From NCBI RefSeq assembly GCF_013376005.1, contig NZ_JABMJK010000014.1:41939-105938 (forward strand): a DNA stretch of 64,000 bases, read 5' to 3'. Below the pieces are notes generated by a model, which worked only from the letters and a program-made list of their open reading frames with translations, was not told the DNA's origin and ran no database searches. This document shows, one piece after another, positions 9,902 through 17,992 of the stretch; the first letter of the stretch is position 1; each line of letters starts with the position of its first letter. The stretch is from Duganella sp. SG902 (GTDB lineage: Bacteria > Pseudomonadota > Gammaproteobacteria > Burkholderiales > Burkholderiaceae_D). The position numbers were made by a program, and so were the translations under genes.

Positions 9902-10324
9902 ATGTCCCACCTTGACGAAGCCCGGCTGATCGACCTGCCCAAGTTCCACGACCCGCGCGGCAACCTGTCGGTGATCGAGGGCGGACATCACGTCCCCTTC
10001 GACATCAAGCGCGTGTACTACCTGTACGACGTGCCGGGCGGCTCCTCGCGCGCCGGCCACGGCCACCTGCACCTGCAGCAGTTCTTCATCGCCATGTCGG
10101 GCAGTTTCGACGTCATCGTGGACGACGGCTACAACCGCAAGAAGATCCACCTGAACCGCTCCTACTACGGCCTGTACGTGCCCGGCATGATGTGGCGCGA
10201 GGTGGAGAACTTCTCCTCGGGCGGCGTGTGCCTGGTGCTGGCCTCGACCCACTACGACCCGTCCGACTACTATTTCGACTACGACGAATTCGTGGTCGCC
10301 GCGCGCAATCATCACCCTACCTGA
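9902..10324 (+). CDS. dTDP-6-deoxy-hexulose 3,4-ketoisomerase (FdtA/QdtA/WxcM-like cupin)
   Basis: 140 aa, with a strong AAGGAG ribosome site five bases before the ATG. The family signature is clear: RVYYLYDVPGGSSRAGHGH, then LQQFFIAMSGSFDVIVDDG, GLYVPGMMWREVENFS and DYDEF. These cupins convert dTDP-4-keto-6-deoxyglucose to the 3-keto isomer, the branch step to dTDP-Fuc3N or dTDP-Qui3N. The partner aminotransferase (11657) and N-acyltransferase (12771) follow. RmlA and RmlB, needed to make the substrate, are not in the window and must be elsewhere. Whether the product has gluco or galacto configuration cannot be told. Confidence 0.9.
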   Translation: MSHLDEARLIDLPKFHDPRGNLSVIEGGHHVPFDIKRVYYLYDVPGGSSRAGHGHLHLQQFFIAMSGSFDVIVDDGYNRKKIHLNRSYYGLYVPGMMWREVENFSSGGVCLVLASTHYDPSDYYFDYDEFVVAARNHHPT

Positions 10325-10331
10325 ACGCATC

Positions 10332-11639
10332 ATGATGAATCCTCAACTGACCCGCTTTTACGAACGCTTCGGCGCCGGCGACGGCCTGTTCTATCCCGGC
10401 CACGCCTCGGCGCTGGTGGTCCTGGGCGGCAAGAAGATTTTGTTCGACCCGATCGTGCTGTCGCAGCCCTACGACAATGCGTGGGTGTTCTACCCACCGC
10501 AGATCGTCGACCCGCGCTGGTACGAGGTCGATGCCGTGGTGGTGTCGCATATCCACCAGGACCACTACGACTTGCCGTTCCTGCGCAAGCTGCCGCCGCA
10601 GGTCAAGCTGATCGTCGTCGGCGACCGCCCCGGTTTCGAGAGCGACATCAAGGAAAAGGTCGGCCGCGAAGTCACCGTGGTGCCGCCGGAAACCGTCAAC
10701 GAGATCTTCCCCGGCGTGAAGCTGTACGCGATCAACCACGAAAGCAACGGCATCGATTCCTCGGCCATCGTCTACAACGACAACTTCTGCGTCTACCACG
10801 GCAACGACAACTACCTGCAGCCGGCATCGATGCGCAAGTTCACCGAGATCAATCCGCACATCAACGTCGCCTGCGTGCCTTACGCCTACATCCACTGGTA
10901 TCCCTTCCTGATGGAGTACGACAACGACCAGGAGGGCAAGCTGCACAAGGAGCGCGAGCGCGCCCGCCTGGTCAACCACTACATGGACGACTTCCTCAAC
11001 AACGTCGACATCCTGAAGCCAGACGTCGCCATCCCCTTCGGCGCCAACCTGCTGATCGACGACGGTAATATGCGCTCGGACATCAACATGGCGGTGCAGA
11101 CGCCGGTCGAGCTGACCGACTACGCCCGCAAGGTGCGTCCGGAAACCGCCAAGCGCGTGCAGCCCATGCTGGCCGGCGACTACTACGGCATCGGCCCGAA
11201 CGGCCCTGAACTGACCATCGCCCGCACCTATGAGGCGGAGAGCTACCGCGACGACGCCCAGGCCTTCCTGGCTTCGCGCCCGCAGAAAACCCCGAGTGTC
11301 GACGGCCCGCCCGTCGATCTGGACCAGTTCCTGCAAACGCTGAACAAGCGCCTCGAAGGCTGCGGCGCGCCGATCGACAATATCGTGCGCATGGACCTGA
11401 ACTACCGAGGCGGCAAGGTGCTGATCGAGATCGACTGCCTGACCTACAAGGCGCGCGCGGTGGACAGCTTCACCGAAGGCCGCCCGTATCACCACTTCAA
11501 GCTGGACCCGGTGGCCTCGTCCGACTGGCTGAACGGCGACGCCTTCCTGGAAATCCTCGGCACCCGCCGCTTCACGCTCAAGCGCGTGCCGGACCTGTAC
11601 CTGCCGGACCTGCTGCGACTTGTGAACACGGTGTTTTAA
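10332..11639 (+). CDS. Metallo-beta-lactamase-fold protein in the aminosugar operon
   Basis: 435 aa. The metal site HxHxDH is at His73, His75, Asp77 and His78 (VSHIHQDHYD). The fold resembles UlaG-like or CMP-Neu5Ac-hydroxylase-related MBL proteins, with a C-terminal extension of about 130 residues (roughly 305-435) that I do not recognise. The start may be ATG 10332 or 10335. It sits between the ketoisomerase and the aminotransferase, an unusual place for an MBL enzyme. A role in modifying the sugar or its acyl group (hydrolysis or oxidation) is possible but unproven. Confidence 0.7.
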   Translation: MMNPQLTRFYERFGAGDGLFYPGHASALVVLGGKKILFDPIVLSQPYDNAWVFYPPQIVDPRWYEVDAVVVSHIHQDHYDLPFLRKLPPQVKLIVVGDRPGFESDIKEKVGREVTVVPPETVNEIFPGVKLYAINHESNGIDSSAIVYNDNFCVYHGNDNYLQPASMRKFTEINPHINVACVPYAYIHWYPFLMEYDNDQEGKLHKERERARLVNHYMDDFLNNVDILKPDVAIPFGANLLIDDGNMRSDINMAVQTPVELTDYARKVRPETAKRVQPMLAGDYYGIGPNGPELTIARTYEAESYRDDAQAFLASRPQKTPSVDGPPVDLDQFLQTLNKRLEGCGAPIDNIVRMDLNYRGGKVLIEIDCLTYKARAVDSFTEGRPYHHFKLDPVASSDWLNGDAFLEILGTRRFTLKRVPDLYLPDLLRLVNTVF

Positions 11640-11656
11640 AACAGATTGGAACTATC

Positions 11657-12769
11657 ATGAGCGTACCCTTCCTCGACCTGAAAGCCATCAACCTGACGCA
11701 AGCCGCCGAGCTGGAAGCCGCCTTCAAGCGCGTGCTCAACTCCGGCTGGTACATCCTCGGCTCCGAAACGGCGGCCTTTGAAGCCAGCTTCGCGGAATAC
11801 TGCAACAGCGCGCACGGCATCGGCGTGGCCAACGGCCTCGATGCCATCTTCCTGATTTTGAAGGGCTACGGCATCGGTCCCGGCGACGAAGTGATCGTGC
11901 CGTCCAACACCTTCATCGCCACCTGGCTGGCGGTCAGCCACTGCGGCGCCAAGCCGGTGCCTGTGGAGCCGGTGGAAGGCACCTACAACATCGATCCGTC
12001 GAAGGTGGAAGCGGCCGTCACTGGCAAGACCAAGGCCATCATCGCCGTCCACCTGTACGGCCAGCCGGCCGACATGGGTCCTATGAAGGACATCGCCAAG
12101 CGCCGCGGCCTGAAGCTGATCGAAGACGCGGCGCAGGCGCACGGCGCGCGCTACCACGGCGGCGTCACCGGCCAGTTGGGTGACGCGGCGGCTTTCAGCT
12201 TCTACCCAGGCAAAAACCTTGGCGCGCTGGGCGACGGCGGCGCCGTCACAACCAGCGACGACGCGCTGGCGGAGCGCATCCGCACCTACCGCAACTACGG
12301 CTCCAAGATCAAGTACTACAACGACGTCCCCGGCTACAACTCGCGCCTGGACGAACTGCAGGCGGCCCTGCTGGCGGTCAAGCTCACCACGCTGGACGAA
12401 GGCAACGCACAGCGCCGCGCCATCGCCGCCTACTACCAGCAGCACCTGGCCGGCATCGCCGGACTGACGCTGCCAGAAATCCCGTCGTGGGCGGAACCGG
12501 TGTGGCACTTGTACGTGGTGCGTCACGCGCAGCGCGACCTGCTGGCCAAGAAGCTGGCGGAAAAACAGATCGGCACCATCGTGCACTATCCGGTGCCGCC
12601 GCATTTGCAGCCGGCGTATGCGGAAATGGGCTACAAGGAAGGCGACTTCCCGATTGCGGAAGCGATCCACCGCGAAGTTCTGAGCCTGCCGGTGTCGCCA
12701 ACCATGACGCTGGAAGATGCCGCCGAAGTGGTGGCTGGCGTCAAAGCCGTGCTGGCGGAATTGGGCTGA
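11657..12769 (+). CDS. DegT/DnrJ/EryC1 aminotransferase, FdtB/QdtB-like (dTDP-3-keto-6-deoxyhexose transaminase)
   Basis: 370 aa. PLP enzyme of the sugar aminotransferase family: NGLDAIFLIL and VPSNTFIAT substrate/phosphate region, EDAAQAHGA, and SFYPGKNLGALGDGGAV with the Schiff-base Lys186. The start MSVPFLDLK is typical of the FdtB/QdtB/DesV group. Next to the 3,4-ketoisomerase, the expected reaction is transamination at C3 to give dTDP-3-amino-3,6-dideoxyhexose. The next gene, an acyltransferase, starts one base after its stop. Confidence 0.9.
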   Translation: MSVPFLDLKAINLTQAAELEAAFKRVLNSGWYILGSETAAFEASFAEYCNSAHGIGVANGLDAIFLILKGYGIGPGDEVIVPSNTFIATWLAVSHCGAKPVPVEPVEGTYNIDPSKVEAAVTGKTKAIIAVHLYGQPADMGPMKDIAKRRGLKLIEDAAQAHGARYHGGVTGQLGDAAAFSFYPGKNLGALGDGGAVTTSDDALAERIRTYRNYGSKIKYYNDVPGYNSRLDELQAALLAVKLTTLDEGNAQRRAIAAYYQQHLAGIAGLTLPEIPSWAEPVWHLYVVRHAQRDLLAKKLAEKQIGTIVHYPVPPHLQPAYAEMGYKEGDFPIAEAIHREVLSLPVSPTMTLEDAAEVVAGVKAVLAELG

Positions 12770-12770
12770 G

Positions 12771-13316
12771 ATGTTCCGCAAGCCGCGTTCAGTGCGCGGA
12801 CGGCAGCTGCTGTTCCGCGACGCCACCGTGGCGGATGCCGAGTTTATCCTCGCACTGCGCACGGACGAAAAGAAAGGCGAGTTTTTATCGGCCACCGTGC
12901 CGGACGTGCAAGCGCAGCGCGACTGGCTGGCGCGTTACGCGGCCGATGATGCGCAGGTCTACTTCATCATCTGCAAATTGGATGGCACACCGGTCGGAAC
13001 CGTGCGGCTGTATGATCAGCGCGGCGATTCGTTCTGCTGGGGATCGTGGATCAAGAGCGATGGCGCGCCCAGTGGTTTCGGCGTCGAGTCGGCGCTAATG
13101 GTGTACGACTTCGCGCTGCAAACCGGCTTCACCCGCGCGCACTTCGATGTCCGCAAGGGGAATACGTCCGTGATCCAGTTCCACGAACGCTTCGGCGCCG
13201 TGCAGGTGGGCGAGACCGATGAGGACAATCTCTACGAAATGAGCAACGCCGCCATCAAGGCGGCGCTGCAGCAGTATCGCAAATACCTGCCGGACGGCGC
13301 GGCCGTCGCGTTCTAA
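12771..13316 (+). CDS. GNAT-family N-acyltransferase, probably for the 3-aminosugar
   Basis: 181 aa; start ATG at 12771, one base after the aminotransferase TGA, so tightly coupled. GNAT features: LLFRDATVADAEFIL at the N-terminus, VGTVRLYD, a SGFGVESALMV acyl-CoA-binding loop, and FDVRKGNTSVIQFHERFGA near the C-terminus. By position it should acylate dTDP-3-amino-3,6-dideoxyhexose. The convergent acyl operon downstream could supply a non-acetyl donor. A REP-like element starts at the base after its stop. Confidence 0.82.
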   Translation: MFRKPRSVRGRQLLFRDATVADAEFILALRTDEKKGEFLSATVPDVQAQRDWLARYAADDAQVYFIICKLDGTPVGTVRLYDQRGDSFCWGSWIKSDGAPSGFGVESALMVYDFALQTGFTRAHFDVRKGNTSVIQFHERFGAVQVGETDEDNLYEMSNAAIKAALQQYRKYLPDGAAVAF

Positions 13317-13419
13317 CGTCATTCCGGCGAAGGCGGACGGTCCGCCGCTGCGGTCCATGGAATATATGCTTTAACACGGCGGATGCGTTCTATGGATTCC
13401 AGCCTTCGCCGGAATGACG
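13317..13419. repeat. Second REP/BIME-like inverted repeat between convergent genes
   Basis: The outer arms (cgtcattccggcgaagg and ccttcgccggaatgacg) match those at 5579-5646, and catgg/tatgg flank the centre. The insert between arms is longer (about 70 bp) and includes its own short palindrome ggacggtccgcc. It starts directly after the TAA of the plus-strand GNAT gene and ends 6 bases before the stop of the minus-strand AMP ligase, so it may terminate both. Confidence 0.8.
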
Positions 13420-13424
13420 GGGTT

Positions 13425-14765
13425 TCACTCGCGGCGGATCTTTTTCTGGCGGACGCTGTGCAGCGGGCCTTCCGCCAGCACCACCTTGGCAGGCACCTTG
13501 AACGGCGCCAGGTGCGCCAGGCATTCCTGGCGGATGCGCTTCTTCAGGCTGTCCACGCTTTCCGGGCTGTCCACCACCACCTTGGCCACCACGATGTTGC
13601 CGAGCATGGCGTGCTTCTCACCGAACACCGCCACGTCCTGCACGTTGTCCATTTCCAGAATCACGCTCTCGACTTCCGACGGATACACCTTCTGGCCGGC
13701 CACGTTGATCAGGTCCGTCACGCGGCCGAGGATGCGGAAGTAATCGCCATCGACCTCCACCTGATCCTGCGTGTTGAACCAGCCGTCCGCATCAAACTCC
13801 GATGGCGCATTCAGGTAGCCCACCATCGCGTACTGCGATTTAATCCACAACACGCCATCCACCACCTTGGTCTGGAAGCCCTCGCCGCCCACGCGCACCC
13901 AAAGCGAACCATCCTCGCGCGACTGCGAACGCAGGACGCCCACTTCGGACAAGCCATAGGTCTGCAGCAGGTCGACGCCAGGGAACTGCGCACGCACGCG
14001 GTCCAGCGTCGATTGCGGCATCACTTCCGTGCCGTAGGTGATGCGCTTGAGCGACGACAGGTCGTACTGATGCTGCAGGTTGGACGCCATCATCAGCGTC
14101 AGGAACGACGGCGTGGCCGGCAGCAGCTCCACCTTGTATTTCTCGATCGCCGCGCAGATGTTCGGCACCGAGCGGTCGGCCACCGTCACCACCGTGCCCA
14201 AGCTCGACGTGATCGCCAGGATGGTGTTGATGCCGCCGAAGTGGTCGATCATCAGGAACGGAATCGCCACCACTGGCGCGCGCTGCTTGCGGAACTTCTC
14301 GGCCACCTGGTGGAAGTCGTGCAGGATGCCTTTCGGCTTGCCGGTCGAGCCGGACGAGAACAGCACCATGCCCGGCGTGCCGCGCTGGCGGAATTCGTTG
14401 AGCAGCGCGTTGTCGGTCTTCAGGCCGCGATGGGTGATGGTGGCGTCGCGGCCGGCCGCGTCAAACTCCACGTACCACTCGCAACCCGAAACGCCCAGCG
14501 CCACCGACTCTTCCACCACCGAGGTGCGCGTCAGCGGGATCACGATGCTGCCGTTGCGGCACAGCGCCATGATCATGCAGAACACTTCCGGCGAATAGTC
14601 GCCCAGCACCACCACCGTCTCGCCGCGCTGGATGCCGGCGTCCTGCACGCGCTGGTAGAAATCGTCGATCAACGCAACGACGCCGCCATAGCTGACCTCA
14701 CGGCCTTCGTGGATGAAAGCGATGCGCTCGGGCGCGCTCTGGAACCGCTCGATCAGCCATTCCAT
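13425..14765 (-). CDS. AMP-dependent acyl-acid ligase (ANL superfamily)
   Basis: 446 aa. The P-loop-like motif SSGSTGKPKG is at 137-146; TYGTEVMPQ, QTYGLSEVGVLRS and GDYFRILGRVTDLINVAGQKVYPSEVE cover the adenylation and hinge regions, and a C-terminal Lys lies in VRQKKIR. These enzymes activate a carboxylic acid as acyl-AMP and load it on CoA or an ACP. It is the last gene of a ten-gene minus-strand operon and starts two bases after the ACP stop, so that ACP is the likely acceptor. It is shorter than typical acyl-CoA synthetases (about 500-550 aa), like stand-alone loading ligases. Acid substrate unknown. Confidence 0.85.
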   Translation of the reverse strand: MEWLIERFQSAPERIAFIHEGREVSYGGVVALIDDFYQRVQDAGIQRGETVVVLGDYSPEVFCMIMALCRNGSIVIPLTRTSVVEESVALGVSGCEWYVEFDAAGRDATITHRGLKTDNALLNEFRQRGTPGMVLFSSGSTGKPKGILHDFHQVAEKFRKQRAPVVAIPFLMIDHFGGINTILAITSSLGTVVTVADRSVPNICAAIEKYKVELLPATPSFLTLMMASNLQHQYDLSSLKRITYGTEVMPQSTLDRVRAQFPGVDLLQTYGLSEVGVLRSQSREDGSLWVRVGGEGFQTKVVDGVLWIKSQYAMVGYLNAPSEFDADGWFNTQDQVEVDGDYFRILGRVTDLINVAGQKVYPSEVESVILEMDNVQDVAVFGEKHAMLGNIVVAKVVVDSPESVDSLKKRIRQECLAHLAPFKVPAKVVLAEGPLHSVRQKKIRRE

Positions 14766-14767
14766 GA

Positions 14768-15001
14768 TTACACTCCCAGATCGTTCAGCACCAGCTTGAT
14801 CAGTTTGTAGGAGGTGATATTGCCCGCGTCTTCGTCGGGGATGGTCACCTTGAATTCCTCTTCCAGCGCCAGCACCAGGTTCATATGGCGCAGCGAGTCC
14901 CAGTTCGGCACGTTGTCCATGCTGGAATCTTCATTGATGGTGGCGGCGTCCACGTTCAGCATGGTGGCCATTACTTGTTTCAGGGCGTCTTCATTCAACA
15001 T
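14768..15001 (-). CDS. Acyl carrier protein (second of two)
   Basis: 77 aa. The phosphopantetheine site is Ser36 in NWDSLRHM, with the acidic helix ALEEEFKVTIPDED following, as in type II ACPs. The start overlaps the end of the FkbH-like gene by 11 bases and the AMP ligase begins two bases after its stop, so the three form a loading module (ligase, FkbH, carrier). The typical FkbH partner is a small discrete ACP like this one. Confidence 0.9.
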   Translation of the reverse strand: MLNEDALKQVMATMLNVDAATINEDSSMDNVPNWDSLRHMNLVLALEEEFKVTIPDEDAGNITSYKLIKLVLNDLGV

Positions 15002-16787
15002 AAGTCATCTCTATCCATGGGTTGGCGGGTGCGGCGAAATCGGCCGCGGCGATGGCGTATCTTCGCACACCTTCGCTGGTTTCTTCTTGCAAGGGCATGC
15101 CCAGGCGGGCATAGAAATCGGCCACTTGCGCGTTCTTGGCGCTCGGGATGTATTCCGCACGCAGTTCGGTGCAGCCGCGCTGCATGGCGTCGGCGGCGAT
15201 GCGGGTCCAAATGCCCGTTTCGACACCGCGGCCGATCACACGGCAGCTCATAAGGAAATTCTCGATAATGGCCGCCCGGCCTTCGTAGCGCATCACGGCC
15301 ACGCCGGTCAGGCCGGCATTGCCGAATTTATCGCTGACCACCAGCGAGTAGACGGCATGCGTATCGCTACCCATCATCTGCTCGATCTCGGCCACGCTGT
15401 AGCGGGTGGTGGTGAGGTTGAACTGGTTGGACTTCTGCGACAGCTCGCTGATGCGGGCCGCGCTGGCGCGCGCATTGCGCGTCAGCTCCACCTTCAGTTC
15501 CAGCGATGCCAGATACTCTTCCTGCGAGCCGAATTGCGCCTTCAGTTCTTCCGCACCGGCGCGCTGGCGGTATTGTTCGGTCTTGCCCTTGCTGTCGGCC
15601 GCGATGCCGCCGGCCAGGAACAGGGACTTGATCTCGGCCACCACGCGCGGGTAGTCGGAGAGCGTGGCCGGCACCTGCACGGTTTTCACCATCGGCAGCT
15701 GCTGGCGCACGGCTTCGCATTCAAACGAGGAATCGTCGAGGAACACGAAGCTGTCCAGGCCCACGTTCAGTTCCTGCGCCAGGGCGCGCAGGTTGGACGG
15801 CTTGTCTTCCCAGTTGACCTTTTTGGCCACCAGTTGGGATTCTTTCAGCACCATGTCCGGATGCTTGTGCAGCACTTCGTCGACATCGGCCGGGTTGTTC
15901 TTGGTGACCAGCGCCAGCAGGATGCCCTGGCGTTCCAGCGCGGCGAATTCCTGTTGCATGCGCCAGAAGATATTGCCAGGATAATCGTAGGGACCGAGCT
16001 TGATGCCGTTCAGCAGATCCTCGCCGATCACGCCGCTCCACAGGGTGTTGTCGCAGTCCAGCGCCAGCACCTTGTAGAAGTGGGCGCCGAAGCCGCGCGC
16101 GGCGGCGGCGATGCGGCGCGCCAGTTCGTTCATGTAGGCGCCCGTGTACGGCGCCTTGCTGCGGAAGTAGAAGCGCGCGTCGAAGGCGGCTTGCTGGCCG
16201 ACCGCGCGCACGATGTCTTCCGTATCGATCATGCGGATGTTGGCGAACGGCGCAGCCTCCTCGCGCAACGCGGCGTTGAAGCGCGCCAGCACAATCGCCA
16301 CCGCGTCCTGTCCGCCTGCGTCGGCCGCCACGCCCATGCGGTGGAAGGTGCCGAGGTAAATCGCCGGCACCGCGCGCGCCTTGTCGAACACCATGCGGTA
16401 GCGCTGGCGCAGCTCCGCCTCCTTGGCATCGATGATGGCCGGGTCCAGGCTGTCCAGCTGCGCTTCAAACGATGGCAGCAGGTTGTCGAAGAATGGCAGC
16501 AGCACGATCTGCTCCACGCCGGCCTGCGCGAACAGGTCGATGTCGCCAATCGGATCGTCGTAGTTTCCAGCCACCAGTTCAATCCGCGCCCCGTTCAATA
16601 GCCCGTGCTTGCGCAGGTAGATGTTCAGCAGGTCCACCGTCGCGGAGGACGAGACGCCGATCTTCACGGTGCGCGGCTGGTCTTCTTTTTCCAGCGCGGT
16701 GACGGCCTGCGTCAACTGCATCATGGTGCTGTCGGCCTTGCCCAGCACTGCGAGTGCGGCCCCGCGCGGATCAAGCGAGTCACTCAT
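14991..16787 (-). CDS. FkbH-like HAD-family protein (subfamily IIIC) with C-terminal GNAT-like domain
   Basis: 598 aa from ATG 16787, which overlaps the upstream stop as ATGA. An N-terminal domain of about 230 residues is followed by the HAD motif LDCDNTLWSGVIGED near residue 243, then LVTKNNPADV, FLDDSSFECEAV and, after residue about 440, a GNAT-like segment (GNAGLTGVAVMRYEGRA, MSCRVIGRGVE). FkbH proteins dephosphorylate 1,3-bisphosphoglycerate and load glyceryl units on an ACP in polyketide pathways, and relatives occur in surface-glycan clusters. With an ACP immediately downstream, a three-carbon hydroxyacyl starter is a reasonable guess. Confidence 0.88.
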   Translation of the reverse strand: MSDSLDPRGAALAVLGKADSTMMQLTQAVTALEKEDQPRTVKIGVSSSATVDLLNIYLRKHGLLNGARIELVAGNYDDPIGDIDLFAQAGVEQIVLLPFFDNLLPSFEAQLDSLDPAIIDAKEAELRQRYRMVFDKARAVPAIYLGTFHRMGVAADAGGQDAVAIVLARFNAALREEAAPFANIRMIDTEDIVRAVGQQAAFDARFYFRSKAPYTGAYMNELARRIAAAARGFGAHFYKVLALDCDNTLWSGVIGEDLLNGIKLGPYDYPGNIFWRMQQEFAALERQGILLALVTKNNPADVDEVLHKHPDMVLKESQLVAKKVNWEDKPSNLRALAQELNVGLDSFVFLDDSSFECEAVRQQLPMVKTVQVPATLSDYPRVVAEIKSLFLAGGIAADSKGKTEQYRQRAGAEELKAQFGSQEEYLASLELKVELTRNARASAARISELSQKSNQFNLTTTRYSVAEIEQMMGSDTHAVYSLVVSDKFGNAGLTGVAVMRYEGRAAIIENFLMSCRVIGRGVETGIWTRIAADAMQRGCTELRAEYIPSAKNAQVADFYARLGMPLQEETSEGVRRYAIAAADFAAPANPWIEMTYVE

Positions 16788-17992
16788 CGCATCGCCATCC
16801 CGCCGTTGACGGCAATGGTGTCGCCGGTGATGAAGCCAGCATCCTCGGACACCAGATAGGCAACGGCGGCCGCCACGTCCGACGGCTTGGCCAGGCGGCG
16901 CAACGGCGTCTGGCGCGCGATCATCAGTTGTGCCTTCTCGGGAATGTCCCCGATCAGCGTGGTCTCGCACATGCCCGGCGACACGCAGTTCACCGTGATG
17001 CCCTGCGGCCCTAGTTCAGCCGCCATGTAGTTGGAAAACACCTGCAGCGCGCCCTTGGCCATGGCGTAGCCGGTCCAGGTGACGGACGGCGGACCGTCCA
17101 GCACCTGCGAAGTGATGTTGACGATGCGGCCCCACTTGCGGGCAGCCATCTCCGGCACCACGGCGCTGGTCATCAGGAACGCGCCCTTGACCTGCACATC
17201 CATCTGCTGCTGCACGTCGTCCCACGCGGTGGCGCTGAACGGCTTTGGATTGATGCGCGGCGACGCGTTGTTCACCAACACGCTGACTGCGCCAAACGCC
17301 TTCACCGCCGCCTGGTACAGCGCCTGCGCGCCTGCCTCGGTGGCGATGTCCGCCTGCACCGCCAGCGCGCGGCCCTTGCCTTCGCCGGCGGCCGCATTGA
17401 TGTCCGCCACGATCTGCGCCGCGCGGTCGGCCTGTCCGCGATAGTTAACCACCACGCTGTAGCCGTCCGCCGCCAGACGCTGGCAAATCGCCTTGCCAAT
17501 GCCGCCGGCGCCGCCGGTGACGATGGCCACGCGCGGGCGCGCATCGGCGGCCGGCGCGGCCTCCGGCTCGGCGGTGACCAGCACCTTCACCTTGCCGACG
17601 CCGGTCAGGATCACCTGCTGGTTCTGGTTGACGATGCGGGTATCCAGCTCCAGCAGGCGCTCGCGCTCATGCTTCTTCAGCACCGTGGCGCTGATGGTCA
17701 GCACGTCGCCCAGCCGCACCGGCAGCAGGAACTCCATGTTCTGCGACACCCACAGCGCGCCGGTGCCCGGCAGCTTGGTGCCGATTACGGTCGAGATGAA
17801 GGAAGCGCCCAGCATGCCGTGCACCACGATGTCCTTGAACGCCGTGGTTTCCGCATACGCACGGTCCACGTGCAGCGGATTATCGTCGCCGGTCATCTCG
17901 ACGAACTTGCGCACGTCCGCTTCGGTAATGTGTTTGGTCAGCGTCTGCGTTTCACCAACCTGGATCGCGTCGAAATCTTTAAACATGCTCAT
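16784..17992 (-). CDS. MaoC-like hot-dog dehydratase fused to a short-chain dehydrogenase
   Basis: 402 aa from ATG 17992 (ATGA overlap with the KAS III stop). Residues 1-145 are a MaoC/R-specific enoyl-hydratase hot-dog domain with DNPLHVDRAYAE and HGMLGASF. Residues about 152-400 are a classical SDR with TGGAGGIG, NNAS, and catalytic YAMAK. Fusion of a 3-hydroxyacyl dehydratase/hydratase to a ketoacyl-reductase-like SDR suggests two sequential steps on a beta-keto or beta-hydroxyacyl intermediate, following the upstream KAS III. It resembles FabG/PhaJ-type chemistry but is not a standard fatty acid synthase gene. Confidence 0.87.
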   Translation of the reverse strand: MSMFKDFDAIQVGETQTLTKHITEADVRKFVEMTGDDNPLHVDRAYAETTAFKDIVVHGMLGASFISTVIGTKLPGTGALWVSQNMEFLLPVRLGDVLTISATVLKKHERERLLELDTRIVNQNQQVILTGVGKVKVLVTAEPEAAPAADARPRVAIVTGGAGGIGKAICQRLAADGYSVVVNYRGQADRAAQIVADINAAAGEGKGRALAVQADIATEAGAQALYQAAVKAFGAVSVLVNNASPRINPKPFSATAWDDVQQQMDVQVKGAFLMTSAVVPEMAARKWGRIVNITSQVLDGPPSVTWTGYAMAKGALQVFSNYMAAELGPQGITVNCVSPGMCETTLIGDIPEKAQLMIARQTPLRRLAKPSDVAAAVAYLVSEDAGFITGDTIAVNGGMAMR

